NCBI RefSeq assembly: GCF_963678635.1
Contig: NC_087066.1
Location: 53,644,312 to 53,708,311 of the forward strand
Direction: 5' to 3'
From: Symsagittifera roscoffensis
Taxonomy: Eukaryota > Xenacoelomorpha > Acoela > Convolutidae
DNA: 64,000 nucleotides
Part shown: positions 34,030 to 44,853 of the stretch, in pieces
Layout of the letters: every line of letters starts with the position of its first letter
How positions within the stretch are numbered: position 1 is the stretch's first letter
Program-made: the position numbers and the translations under genes
Notes under the pieces: model-generated
Seen by the model: the letters and a program-made list of their open reading frames with translations, nothing else
Told to the model about the DNA's origin: nothing
Databases searched by the model: none

Positions 34030-34497
34030 ATGTCATTTAAAAACCTAGGAAATAAACAAACAATCATTTTACACAATTGTGAAATAGATAACAAAAAATA
34101 CGACCTTGTAATCACACCTCATACACAAACAGTTGGATACATTCGCACAAAACGACAAACACTAAAGAGAAAAATAATAACTAAACAAAGACAAATAACA
34201 CGAAAAAGATTTTCAAAGAATCGAAACGCATTTTCAGAATCAGAAACCAACAGTTTAGACGAACTTTACAAACTAAAAGAATCAGTAGATAAAAATTACC
34301 CACTTCACGATCAATTATATTTTTCTGACTCAGAAACAACTTCAAATTCATCACAAAGAGGAAAAAGAAGAATAAAAAAGCAGTACAAACACAAACCAGT
34401 ACATCTATACAATTGGAATCAACCAATTCGACACATTAATAATTACATATTAACAGTCATCGAACGAAAAAATGAGCTCAACACACACTCCAGGTGA
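34030..34497 (+). CDS. Small basic ORF upstream of gag, overlapping it
   Basis: 155 codons; ATG at 34030, stop overlapping the gag-pol start by 26 nt in another frame. Strongly basic centre (RTKRQTLKRKIITKQRQITR) and a Ser/Asp/Glu-rich acidic patch (HDQLYFSDSETTSNSS) followed by another basic run (RGKRRIKKQYKHK). That pattern suggests a nuclear or RNA-binding accessory protein, but no family is recognised. Codon use matches gag-pol (A-rich), supporting coding. Confidence 0.65.
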   Translation: MSFKNLGNKQTIILHNCEIDNKKYDLVITPHTQTVGYIRTKRQTLKRKIITKQRQITRKRFSKNRNAFSESETNSLDELYKLKESVDKNYPLHDQLYFSDSETTSNSSQRGKRRIKKQYKHKPVHLYNWNQPIRHINNYILTVIERKNELNTHSR

Positions 34498-37400
34498 AGA
34501 AACTCCAGATGATGATGAAATCTTTCCCTTTATAGTAGACGCAGATACTGATAGAGGACAACACTTATTTTGTCAAAATTTACTCATAAATTTATTTGAA
34601 CCCGGAATTAGTCCATGTAAAACAGAGTTCCCCGATGTAAAAATCAAAAGACAAATCATAGATCACTATCTAAAAGATATATGCAACATAACACAACAGT
34701 ATGGAATCTACTCTATAGAATTCACTTCCCCAAACCATAATAATAGAACATATACTATTCAAACAGACGATCTCGATTTAGAATTTTCAAAAGTCTTTTC
34801 AGAATATATAAAAAGCATCCAATACCATAACTCACAAAGAGCAAACTCCATTTTCACCAATGAAGTTTTCGCAATAATATATAGTTATATTTCAATATTA
34901 GAAAATGAACTACCATTAACAAATGTCTCACCGACAGACACATCTAAACATTTAAGAGTACGACATGAAATCACACTACTCTCTAGTTATTTGAACGTCA
35001 TTAAAGAAAATTTCACGAAAGACGACGTTTCACAACATACCAGACACGATTTACAAAAAATTTTAGCATGGTTCATAATAGATTATTTCACACACAATAT
35101 TGATTTAATTGCACAAGCAAGAAAAAATTTTAGACCCCAAAATTCGAACGATGAAACCGCTATCACAGAACAATCAGATTATGTTTGGGACCCCGAATGG
35201 TCTCATCCCGCATTTATAAGCTTCCCACAATCAATCTCAAGTCAAGCAATAGGTACAATATCTTACATAAGAGACTATGTAAGAGTAATACCATTAACAA
35301 TTGATGCAACACCATTAAACTATAATACATTTTTACCCGATACACAAAATAATAGTTTAAACTCTACAGTCATACACAATGAAAACCTCAATGGAACTAG
35401 GAATCTTACTCAACAAGATATCCAGACACCATCACACTTCATAAATGAAGAAATTGTACACACAACAACTACACAACAAAGTATTTCACCAATACGCCCA
35501 AATTTAACAACACCAAGAAATACAAATCCTTCACAAACACAGGTAACCTTACAATCAACCGTAAAACCTTCGGTTGCCCCTAAATATTCACATATGGATT
35601 ATCAAACATACAAACCCGTGACAATACCATCAAAAACACGCAAAACATTCACTAGAAACAACTTTGCAGACCATAATTATAATTATACACATCCGTCAAA
35701 AACAAATTATCAACCACAAAGGAATTTTAATCAATATACAAAATCTCGAAACTGGGATAACCCAACAGCCCAATATAATTCAAATAATTTTCAACCAAAT
35801 CCTCCACAGGATCGCAGTGAAAATTACCCATTTTTTCAACAAAATAAAAATAAAAAACAAACATCTTATCAAATGGATTATTTATCCTCAGATGAAGATT
35901 TCCTACAACCAGATATATTTGCACAAAATACTCAAGAATATCGTAGACAAGGAATACAGAAAACACGTATAAATCATAGGAATTTTTCTCCACAACCAAT
36001 AGATGCACAACATCAACAAGCAATTCAACAACAAAATCCAATTAATACACAATCCTTTCAACCAATTCAACAACAAAATCCAATGATTGCACACTCGTAT
36101 CAACCATCACAAATGCAAAATGAAATACCACTACCATATTATCTTCAACAACATGAAATAACAAGAAACCAACTTTCAAATTTTTCTCAAATGCCAAATG
36201 CAGCAGAATCATTACAAATGACAATGAATCCATACCTTATGGGTGGATCATCAATAACATCAAACAAACCTTTAATGGTTTTCACAGGAACAGACCCTGA
36301 ATACTCTGTAGAAGACTATTTAAATGCAGTAACAGCAAACCTGATTTTAAATATCGGACCTGAACCAATAAATACGCCACTACATCAAAATTGGATACAT
36401 CGACGCACAGCGTTAATACAAACAACCTTAGATGGCGCAGCCCAAAAATGGTTTTCAGTACTACCTCAAGAAATAAAATCAAACTGGAAAAGATTTACAC
36501 AAGAATTTTCAAAAATGTTTGACTCCGAAAGAAACAAACAACAACAAAGAGTTTTATGTAATGAAATTCGCAGATTACCAAACGAAACCATCAAGCAAAT
36601 AGCAGTAAGAATCGAAACACTAGTTCGAAAAGCATATTCACTAAATACACACGACTATAAAAACACTAAGATGACAGAAATCTTAATGATGACCTTAACA
36701 CCACAATTAAGGAAAATAGCAATAAAAAAGAGAGCATCCCATCCTTCTTCAATTCGAGAACCCGATTTAGATTTTCGAAAACTAGTAGACAAACTAGAAC
36801 AAGCAGAAATTACGATGAAACTAGAAGAAACGGAAAATCTGAAATTACAATACGTTAACAAAATTGAAACGACTCCCACTAATATTAATAATATACAAGA
36901 ATCAGAAACAGATCTCGTTGAAAAAATCACTGAAATACTCAATATTTACGAAAAGAACCCGAACTTTAAAGGCAAACCATCTTTCAAAAAATGGTGTAAT
37001 TATTGCCGACGATACGGACATAGTATTTCCGAATGTAGACAAAAACAGCAAGATAGTCAAAATAAACCTCAAAAATACAAAGAACCAAATAAATCATTCT
37101 ATCAATACATGAAAAAAGATCAAAATCTACCAAACAAAAATGTATACAGCAACAACAGTTCAGGAAAGCCACTTCCGAACAATACAAGTTATACAAGAAA
37201 TCAATCCCCATATAACTCAAGTTATAGAGGAAGATCACCAGAACGAAGAAACACGTATAATTCATCACAAAATCACTACAATAGACCAAATAGTAGAAAT
37301 AACTACTCCAGATCAAATTCGAATACACAACGATTTGTTTCTAGATCTAATTCCCAACCAAGAAATAACTACTATCCAAACAACCAATCACGAAATTCAT

Positions 37401-40400
37401 CATACAATAGGAATAGAAACTACTCCTATAATAGAAATAGAAGTTATTCAAACAACCGAAACCAGAATTACCCAAACAATCGATCAAGAAATAACTCATA
37501 TAATAGATCGAACTATAACAGACCAAACAACAATTATCAAAACAGATCGCGAAATAATTCACAAAATCGACACCCAAGTTATAATAATCGTTACAGAAAT
37601 TATTCCAAATCACCACACCGAAATAATAATCACTATAATACATCTAATAATCGTCATAGAAGCAGTACACCTAAACATCAAAGACAAATCAATCAAGTAC
37701 AATCTAATCCAGAAACAACATCAGACCCCCCAGGTATTGATGACACAGTAACCGATACGTTACAACTCAATCAAATAAATTGTACATCATCAGATTCAGA
37801 AAGTGATACTGAAAACACTCTTGCTATCAATATGATAAAAGTCGAAAATGACTATGAATCTGTTATATATGAACAACCCTTTCCATCACATATATATGAA
37901 AATCAATCAGAATTTCTTCAAAATCATTACACTACACCCATAAATTCCACACCAACAACGCAAGAAACAAATGCAAAAAATACTACAGCACAACCAGATC
38001 AAAATGCCAAAACAAAATGCTTGAATACAAACCACATCTACCAAAATATACAAAAAGAACAACCCAAAGAAAAAATTTGGACAATACCATTTCTCTTAGA
38101 AAGCCCAAGAAATAAAGAATTTCAACCACCAGACCTTGAAATAGATTTTTTAATTGATTCAGGAGCAGAATCAAACATAATAAACATTCCCACATGGAAT
38201 GAAATAAAATCCTTACACCCAAAGCTAACACCTCTGGAAACCTCCAGCAAGCTAGCAACAGCACAAGGATCAACATTGATAAACTACGGAAAAATCCAAT
38301 TATTTCTCCTCCCTACCAGAACAATAGAGCAAAGCAAAATTTTAAATAAACCATTCAAACAAATATTCCATATCACTGATATTAAATATAATATCATTGG
38401 AATACCATTTATTTCAAAGTATATACCAACAATTAACATACTAAATAGTAAAATATTAATCAAAGATAAATATACAAAAACAAAAGAAACATCCTTAACA
38501 TTTTTTCAAAGATTAAATAAACAACCACCATTCTTTTCGAAATTCTATCCAATATATAACCAACAAAGAAAACACCTGAAACCACTATCAGGAAACATCT
38601 ATAATTTTTCAATCAAACAAGTTCACCAATATGATAAAGAACAAAACAAACAAAAATTTTATATGTCAGATTTTGAATTCAAACCTATTCATAAATTTTT
38701 CAAAATCACAATCTCTTCAATAAAATATTTGAAAAATTCGAATTCAGATATAATTTCTTTACATGTTTATAACAACACACCTTACCAAGTAACATTACCT
38801 TTAGGACTTCTAGGATATTGTGAAACCAACGCTACAATAACACCAATACACGAAAAAGCCTATCGCGTAAATAATATACTCCAATTACTAGATATATGCC
38901 AATCTACAATTCTTAATGAAGAATTATCTATAAATAATATAATAAGTAACGAAAACAGAAATACGGATTATTTCACAAAAACTCCATATTTCAAACCTAC
39001 ATTCAACATAAGTAATTACACAGAGCACCAACAAAAATTCTTAACAATGTTTAACTTCCAACATTCACAAATAACACAAGACGAATTCGAAAAATTAGCC
39101 AAACAGCTAATTAAATATTCATCAGTCTATGCAACATCAAAATTCGATGTTGGTAAAATAAGTTCATCACTACATCTCCCATTAAAACCTGACGCAGTTT
39201 TCAAAAAACAAAGAGCAAGTAAAGTACCAATTCACTTACATGATAAAGTAAACAGATTACTCGATATTTTAGAACAATACAATATTATATCACCAGTAAA
39301 CAAAGAAGAACAACCAAAAGGCAACACATTCATCAACCCCGTTATCATTCTAGCTAAAGGAGAATCATTAAAAATCGTTCTCGATGCTAGATACCTCAAT
39401 TCACTCATAGATGAATCAAAATGTAATTGGCCCATTGAACCAATACAAGTTATTTTAACAAAAATAAACGGCAAATACTTCACAACCGCCGACATGAATA
39501 GTGCATACAATCAAATGCCACTAGATGAACAATCACGACGTTTAACACAATTTGTTATCGGAAACCAACAATATGAATTTAACCGCTTATTCTATGGAAT
39601 ATCCATAGGACCAGCAGCATTTTCAGCTTTTATGAGCAAAATTTTTAGACCACTGATACTCAAGAAAAACGCAATCACCTATCTAGACGATGTTTTTATG
39701 CAATCACAAACAAAAGACGAAATGTTCAAAGTTTTAGAAACATATCACCAAATACTTCAGAACGAAAATCTGAAGGCCGCCCCCGATAAATCACACTTCT
39801 TTTTGACAAAAGTTAAATTCTTAGGACATAACATAGAAAGAAAAACAATCACTCCACTGAAATCACGCATTGACGCTATTCAAAAACTTCAACCACCAAC
39901 AAATAAAAAGAAAATCCAAGAATTCCTTGGAATGTTAAACTTTTTAAGTAAATATGTTTATAAAATGCAATTATATCTACGACCATTTTACAACATCCTT
40001 AGACAACAAAATAATTTTGAATGGAATACAGAACATCAAACACGATTCGAAGAAATAAAGAAACTTTTAACCGAACAAATTTCAAACACAATTCCAGACC
40101 CTAATCAACCATTTTATGCAATGTGCGATGCTTCGAACTTTGGCATCGGCGCAGCACTATTACAATCACATAATGGTACAAATAAAATGAACCTTATATC
40201 AGCAAACTCTCGATTATTCACTCAAGCAGAGCTAAGACTCTCAACTCTAATGAGAGAATGTACAGCCATAATCTATACACTTACAGAATATGAATTTCTG
40301 ATACTTGGATCAAAACATCCCACAGTTTTATTCACAGATCACAAACCAATCATTTTTCTCTTCACACAGAAATCTAACCCAAACCACCGAGTTTACAGAT

Positions 40401-42694
40401 TTCAACTAATTCTAATGAAATTTCCAAACTTACATATAGTTTGGACTGCAGGAAAAAATCTTGCATTACCAGACACCTTAAGTCGAAATACACCACCTGA
40501 ATTACTTACACGAAAAACCACAGTTGAAATACCCAAAAATATAAAATTCTACCTTGCAGAAAACGAAACATCACCCCGATTAGAATGCAAATATGCAGTA
40601 AAAACTGATATTGAACAATCACAAATAAATAATTTACAACATTTTCCACTTTATCTAGATTGTCAAAATAATCATTATGAAGTTGATTTACTTGGAACAT
40701 CAACTTTCAAACCAATCCCATATTCTCAATGGATAAAAAATAACACCCAACAAAAACGAACAAAACAACACCTGCCTAAAAAAGATCATTTTCCACTAAT
40801 TGAAAAAGAAGATTTAACTGATAAAATAAATTTATCAGGACCCCAAACAAGTGATTCAAAATACACAATAAATCAAGTTTTTGACCTTCACGACCCACTT
40901 GATACAATACCCTTATCTAAATTAGAAATCGAAAACATTTTTCTCCCCCCAACAGAAACAATTACAATTTCAACACTGAAACAATATCAAAACCTTGACC
41001 CAGTAATTCGACAACTGAAATCATGGCATAAATATAAAACTAAACCTATCAAAGCAGATTCAACCATTCTAGGAAATAAAACACTCCTCCGATACTTTCG
41101 CAAATTTAACAACACAACAATTAACGAAAAAACAGACCTTTTAGAGTATAACCTAAATGAATCTACAGTTCCCTGTCTTCCTATAAGTATGATTCTTATA
41201 GCTTTTAATATATCACATACACAAAATATTAAAGGACACTCTGGATCAGAGAAAACATATTCAAATTTTATACAAAATTTTTACTTCCCAAATGCACCAA
41301 TTTGGATAAAAGTACTATGCAATGATTGTATAGTATGTCAACTGAATAAACCTTACCCAAATCAAAAACAAATAGCACAAAAACAAGATTTTAAAGGACA
41401 AAGTCTGTACTTTAATCACCGTATCTCATTTGATACTAAAGGACCAATTTCACCCTCATCAGAAGGAAACTCCTACATTATGGTAATTGTTGACGCATTC
41501 ACACACTATGTAGCACTTAACCCAGTACCACATTGTAATGCTTATTATGCATATACAACACTCTATGAACACTGGATAACAAAATTCGGACTACCAGAAA
41601 TTTTAGTCACAGACAATGGTACAGAATTCATAAATAATGAAATAATAACACTATGTCATTTATACAACATTAAACACAAACCACGTACATCTCATGCACC
41701 TTGGACAAACGGCTTAGTCGAAGGTATGAACCGTTCACTACAAGAATATCTTAGATGTATCATCAACGGAAATGATACAAAATATACCGAATGGTCAGCA
41801 GATGTAAAATTATTTCCCTTAGCATATAATTCACAAATCACGACAACTTTAGGAATGTCACCATACGAAATGGTTTTCAACCAAAAGCCACGCAAACCAA
41901 TAATGTTTACAGCAAATTCCCATAAAAACGCACAAGGTTATTGTCAACCAAATAAAGATTCAATTTGTTATAACCTACCATTACATACGCACGATGAAGA
42001 TCATTTTCATCACCCACAAATTCTTAAATTAGCCTCCGGTACACACACCGAATGGATTTTAAATAGAGATAAGAAACACAATGAAATTTACCAAAAAATA
42101 ACAAAAAAATTATTACAAAGACAAAATATAAATGAACAAATCAATTCACGATTTACACCAGCTTCCGATTTAAAAATTGGAACATTTGTTTTAATACCTA
42201 ATTTTAATACTCAAAAAGGAATTTCTAAAAAATTACAACCCCTTCGAAAAGGACCATACCAAATAATTGCAAAACCCACTGATGTCACATATAAAATTAT
42301 CGACTCAAACAAAAAAGAAATCGTTCAACATCGAAACAACCTATTACCTTATTACCCAAAAGAATACGCACTCCGTGAATTAACTCAATTATATTCTTTC
42401 ACAGGATTAAAAATCGTTCAAAATGAACCACATCTGAAAAACACAGAACAAAATGATAACCCCACCGAAAATCAAAACACAAAACCAACCGTCACAAAAA
42501 ACAATACGCAAAACCAAAAAGAATCTCCAAAACAAAGAAAAAATAGAAAAATGACAGAACAAATAATACCCCAAGAAGAAATAGACAAATCAGAACATAG
42601 AAAAACAACAAGACTCCGAAATCAACCACGTAAAAACTACAAAATGTTCATCCCCCAATCTAAAATATTAAAGAAAGTAGAATTTAAAAAGTAA
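34472..42694 (+). CDS. gag-pol: Gag-Pol polyprotein, single frame, 2740 codons
   Basis: One open frame holds everything. Gag: N-terminal region (1-380), Q/N-rich linker, a Ty3-type capsid region about 600-790 (VFTGTDPEYSVEDYLNAV, DGAAQKWF), CCHC knuckle from C842 (CNYCRRYGHSISEC), then an N/R/S/Y-rich stretch about 880-1065. Protease: LIDSGAES, D1229. RT: D1674 (TADMNSAYNQ) and YLDD 1737-1740. RNase H: D1886, E1929, D1956. Integrase: H2249, H2256, C2286, C2289 and D2321, D2381, E2417 (35 residues between the last two). A GPY/F-like module (RKGPYQII) sits near 2592; no chromodomain. There is no frameshift or stop between gag and pol, so the Gag:Pol ratio must be set otherwise. All catalytic residues are present; probably functional. 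Confidence 0.96.
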   Translation: MSSTHTPGEETPDDDEIFPFIVDADTDRGQHLFCQNLLINLFEPGISPCKTEFPDVKIKRQIIDHYLKDICNITQQYGIYSIEFTSPNHNNRTYTIQTDDLDLEFSKVFSEYIKSIQYHNSQRANSIFTNEVFAIIYSYISILENELPLTNVSPTDTSKHLRVRHEITLLSSYLNVIKENFTKDDVSQHTRHDLQKILAWFIIDYFTHNIDLIAQARKNFRPQNSNDETAITEQSDYVWDPEWSHPAFISFPQSISSQAIGTISYIRDYVRVIPLTIDATPLNYNTFLPDTQNNSLNSTVIHNENLNGTRNLTQQDIQTPSHFINEEIVHTTTTQQSISPIRPNLTTPRNTNPSQTQVTLQSTVKPSVAPKYSHMDYQTYKPVTIPSKTRKTFTRNNFADHNYNYTHPSKTNYQPQRNFNQYTKSRNWDNPTAQYNSNNFQPNPPQDRSENYPFFQQNKNKKQTSYQMDYLSSDEDFLQPDIFAQNTQEYRRQGIQKTRINHRNFSPQPIDAQHQQAIQQQNPINTQSFQPIQQQNPMIAHSYQPSQMQNEIPLPYYLQQHEITRNQLSNFSQMPNAAESLQMTMNPYLMGGSSITSNKPLMVFTGTDPEYSVEDYLNAVTANLILNIGPEPINTPLHQNWIHRRTALIQTTLDGAAQKWFSVLPQEIKSNWKRFTQEFSKMFDSERNKQQQRVLCNEIRRLPNETIKQIAVRIETLVRKAYSLNTHDYKNTKMTEILMMTLTPQLRKIAIKKRASHPSSIREPDLDFRKLVDKLEQAEITMKLEETENLKLQYVNKIETTPTNINNIQESETDLVEKITEILNIYEKNPNFKGKPSFKKWCNYCRRYGHSISECRQKQQDSQNKPQKYKEPNKSFYQYMKKDQNLPNKNVYSNNSSGKPLPNNTSYTRNQSPYNSSYRGRSPERRNTYNSSQNHYNRPNSRNNYSRSNSNTQRFVSRSNSQPRNNYYPNNQSRNSSYNRNRNYSYNRNRSYSNNRNQNYPNNRSRNNSYNRSNYNRPNNNYQNRSRNNSQNRHPSYNNRYRNYSKSPHRNNNHYNTSNNRHRSSTPKHQRQINQVQSNPETTSDPPGIDDTVTDTLQLNQINCTSSDSESDTENTLAINMIKVENDYESVIYEQPFPSHIYENQSEFLQNHYTTPINSTPTTQETNAKNTTAQPDQNAKTKCLNTNHIYQNIQKEQPKEKIWTIPFLLESPRNKEFQPPDLEIDFLIDSGAESNIINIPTWNEIKSLHPKLTPLETSSKLATAQGSTLINYGKIQLFLLPTRTIEQSKILNKPFKQIFHITDIKYNIIGIPFISKYIPTINILNSKILIKDKYTKTKETSLTFFQRLNKQPPFFSKFYPIYNQQRKHLKPLSGNIYNFSIKQVHQYDKEQNKQKFYMSDFEFKPIHKFFKITISSIKYLKNSNSDIISLHVYNNTPYQVTLPLGLLGYCETNATITPIHEKAYRVNNILQLLDICQSTILNEELSINNIISNENRNTDYFTKTPYFKPTFNISNYTEHQQKFLTMFNFQHSQITQDEFEKLAKQLIKYSSVYATSKFDVGKISSSLHLPLKPDAVFKKQRASKVPIHLHDKVNRLLDILEQYNIISPVNKEEQPKGNTFINPVIILAKGESLKIVLDARYLNSLIDESKCNWPIEPIQVILTKINGKYFTTADMNSAYNQMPLDEQSRRLTQFVIGNQQYEFNRLFYGISIGPAAFSAFMSKIFRPLILKKNAITYLDDVFMQSQTKDEMFKVLETYHQILQNENLKAAPDKSHFFLTKVKFLGHNIERKTITPLKSRIDAIQKLQPPTNKKKIQEFLGMLNFLSKYVYKMQLYLRPFYNILRQQNNFEWNTEHQTRFEEIKKLLTEQISNTIPDPNQPFYAMCDASNFGIGAALLQSHNGTNKMNLISANSRLFTQAELRLSTLMRECTAIIYTLTEYEFLILGSKHPTVLFTDHKPIIFLFTQKSNPNHRVYRFQLILMKFPNLHIVWTAGKNLALPDTLSRNTPPELLTRKTTVEIPKNIKFYLAENETSPRLECKYAVKTDIEQSQINNLQHFPLYLDCQNNHYEVDLLGTSTFKPIPYSQWIKNNTQQKRTKQHLPKKDHFPLIEKEDLTDKINLSGPQTSDSKYTINQVFDLHDPLDTIPLSKLEIENIFLPPTETITISTLKQYQNLDPVIRQLKSWHKYKTKPIKADSTILGNKTLLRYFRKFNNTTINEKTDLLEYNLNESTVPCLPISMILIAFNISHTQNIKGHSGSEKTYSNFIQNFYFPNAPIWIKVLCNDCIVCQLNKPYPNQKQIAQKQDFKGQSLYFNHRISFDTKGPISPSSEGNSYIMVIVDAFTHYVALNPVPHCNAYYAYTTLYEHWITKFGLPEILVTDNGTEFINNEIITLCHLYNIKHKPRTSHAPWTNGLVEGMNRSLQEYLRCIINGNDTKYTEWSADVKLFPLAYNSQITTTLGMSPYEMVFNQKPRKPIMFTANSHKNAQGYCQPNKDSICYNLPLHTHDEDHFHHPQILKLASGTHTEWILNRDKKHNEIYQKITKKLLQRQNINEQINSRFTPASDLKIGTFVLIPNFNTQKGISKKLQPLRKGPYQIIAKPTDVTYKIIDSNKKEIVQHRNNLLPYYPKEYALRELTQLYSFTGLKIVQNEPHLKNTEQNDNPTENQNTKPTVTKNNTQNQKESPKQRKNRKMTEQIIPQEEIDKSEHRKTTRLRNQPRKNYKMFIPQSKILKKVEFKK

Positions 42695-43295
42695 TTTTAA
42701 AATTTTACACTTCACAATCTTGAAACCTCCGTAACATTTTTCATTTCATTTTTTCAAAATAACATGCTCACAAGTACGCAATAATTCTAGTTCAAAATAG
42801 ACCAATAGGATTCATCCAATCCGCCACTTTCTCTAACTCAAACTAAGATCAATTAGACGAATAATCTAGAACTCCAGGCACATCTCTAACTATAACTTTA
42901 CAACCTCCAGGTTAAAAATAAGCAAACCACTCCAAACTTGACAGCTAAAATAAATATCACCATAATACCGTACCCCTCCCTTATCTAATAACCCAAAGAT
43001 CAACAATATTTCCCCAACTCAGACCACGAATACCCCCAAAACAAATTTGATAACTTAGCCTAAAGTCACAAAATGAAAATTTTAATTAGCCTAAAGTATA
43101 AAAATCTCACCATACCCCGGATCATTTGACAAACAAAAATAAAGAAAAAGACGACCTCCCAGTCACCATGAAAATTGCCCCCAACAAATTTTTACGAAAC
43201 TCAACCCACTTGTCAAAAAACTAATAAATAATTCGACCACACTAGAAAATCGCCTCAAACAGCAAAAAATATTCGACCAAGAGATCATTTCTTAA
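42695..43295 (+). other. Gap between gag-pol and the mini-ORFs
   Basis: 600 bases without an ORF above about 40 codons. A-rich/C-rich like the rest of the element. It may hold splice acceptors for the 3' genes; none is decisive. Confidence 0.5.
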
Positions 43296-43526
43296 ATGCT
43301 TTTCTCTCAAACAGTCGTTCAAATACTTATCAATTTTAAACATTTTTTTTCAATACTCCAAACTTTTATAATATTTCTTTTTGATATCATCGAATCTTTT
43401 CTAATAATCATAATAATTTTTTGTAATATTTTCTTAATTTTCTACACAATAATTGAACTATACCTCCAACTTTCCAAAACCCTTGAATATATCCACAGGT
43501 ACGATTTTAACAACTTGTCTAAATGA
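43296..43526 (+). CDS. Small hydrophobic protein 1
   Basis: 76 codons, of which about residues 20-56 are almost wholly hydrophobic (FIIFLFDIIESFLIIIIIF, then CNIFLIFYTIIELYLQL), enough for one long or two short membrane spans. Stop TGA overlaps the next start as ATGA. Resembles viroporin-type mini-proteins only in general character. The A/T-rich, T-heavy composition unlike neighbouring ORFs is explained by hydrophobic codons. Confidence 0.5.
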   Translation: MLFSQTVVQILINFKHFFSILQTFIIFLFDIIESFLIIIIIFCNIFLIFYTIIELYLQLSKTLEYIHRYDFNNLSK

Positions 43527-43711
43527 TACGAACAATTTTCAGTAGAACTGATATTTTTCTATTGTTTGTAATCTTTATAACATTTTTATCATCCCTCATT
43601 TTGACCATATGTAAATGTATAAAGAAAGCAATCATCACATTTGCCCTAGCAACAATTTTCCTAATTCTTTTTTTAGAAGAATATTATAATAAACATAAAC
43701 CTTCTCACTAA
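43523..43711 (+). CDS. Small hydrophobic protein 2
   Basis: 62 codons starting in the ATGA overlap. Two hydrophobic segments (IFLLFVIFITFLSSLILTI and AIITFALATIFLILFL) flank a basic CKCIKK turn, so a membrane hairpin is likely. Ends with a charged tail. The pairing with protein 1 by ATGA suggests termination-reinitiation. Confidence 0.5.
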   Translation: MIRTIFSRTDIFLLFVIFITFLSSLILTICKCIKKAIITFALATIFLILFLEEYYNKHKPSH

Positions 43712-43716
43712 AGTAA

Positions 43717-44853
43717 CAATTCAAAAATCCATCAAAAATTGCTACCCAACAGTCACAAAATCAGTCTTCACCGACATCATCCCAAGATAATCCAACACCA
43801 CCTTCAACTACTCAAAATCCTCAAACATCTACACGAATTTCTTTTCAAGACAATCCATACACCTTTGAAGAACGGCACGCTCGTTTATCTGAACCACTAG
43901 AACCAGTTCAACGACAAGCACCTCTAAGTGAACCAACATATAATCTTTACCCAACACTACCACAAGAACTAAGTAGAATACGAAACCTTAGTCAAAACCA
44001 AAACACAACAGAAATAAATAGACAAATTATACATCCTCGACGAAATAGAAATTTTCAAACTCCCCGAGTTCATTTTGATATACCTCAATCCCCAACACAA
44101 ACTACTCCAGAAAACACCACTGGTATCACACCAGAAACCCCTACACTTCTTTCACAACGAAGCACTTCAAGTCTACCTTCAGACTACTTAGGTTCAACAC
44201 CAACATCTGAACAAATACGAGAAAACCCTTTTAACCCCCCAAACCTAACATCACGACTACCATATTGGACTACACATTCATTTACACAAGGTGAACCAAA
44301 TTTAGCCAATGACCCCATAGATATTTCTACGGATACAACAACATCCTCATCACTACCAGAAACACTATCACTACCATCAACACCATCAACAAGTCAATTT
44401 TCACCACTACCCTTTAACTTAAATTTTCCAAATAATCTCGACGCCAGATATCGAGAACAATCTTCAGTAAATATTCCTTTAAGATTAGATTGGAATACAT
44501 TCACAGCACCTCCACCATTATTTGGACAGCATCAAGAAAGTAACCGCCTTCATAACTGGGCACTTAATAGATTACAATATCGCCAAGATATTCACAACGA
44601 TATCCGTGATCACAATATTCAAATACTCCAACAAAACAGTTTACAATTAAAGTTTGAAATCACAGTTAAATTAAACAATATTACACAACATCCCTACCCA
44701 TTAAATCCACCTAACATCACAGCTCAATCACTACCACCACCGTTTATAACTACCGAAGTAATATATAAATACGACAGATACACCAAAAACACAATTGGTT
44801 ACATTACATTTTATAATCCATACTCAGGATTATCATACACATGTATATTCTAA
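43717..44853 (+). CDS. ATG-less ORF of 378 codons, P/S/T-rich, unknown function
   Basis: From after TAA at 43714-43716 to TAA at 44851-44853 the frame is open but contains no ATG, and I saw no in-frame GTG or TTG either, so start-based ORF callers miss it. It starts QFKNPSKIATQQSQNQSSPT; codons 1-240 are rich in P, S, T, Q and N, then the rest looks more folded (LRLDWNTFTAPPPLFG, LKFEITVKLNNITQ, NTIGYITFYNPYSG). It ends inside the envelope ORF with a 13-nt overlap. Codon use matches the element. Expression probably needs splicing from an upstream start. A donor after the first eight gag codons (34493/34494, CAG|GTGAAG) and AG sites near 43754-43791 are candidates only. Confidence 0.65.
   Translation, partial: QFKNPSKIATQQSQNQSSPTSSQDNPTPPSTTQNPQTSTRISFQDNPYTFEERHARLSEPLEPVQRQAPLSEPTYNLYPTLPQELSRIRNLSQNQNTTEINRQIIHPRRNRNFQTPRVHFDIPQSPTQTTPENTTGITPETPTLLSQRSTSSLPSDYLGSTPTSEQIRENPFNPPNLTSRLPYWTTHSFTQGEPNLANDPIDISTDTTTSSSLPETLSLPSTPSTSQFSPLPFNLNFPNNLDARYREQSSVNIPLRLDWNTFTAPPPLFGQHQESNRLHNWALNRLQYRQDIHNDIRDHNIQILQQNSLQLKFEITVKLNNITQHPYPLNPPNITAQSLPPPFITTEVIYKYDRYTKNTIGYITFYNPYSGLSYTCIF

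Noticed and set aside
35664-42000. Many 60-200 codon ORFs inside gag-pol in other frames, including a 203-codon one at 37140-37751
   Set aside because: Shadows of the low-complexity N/R/S/Y region and of pol; the 203-codon I/T-rich frame follows from the same repeats.
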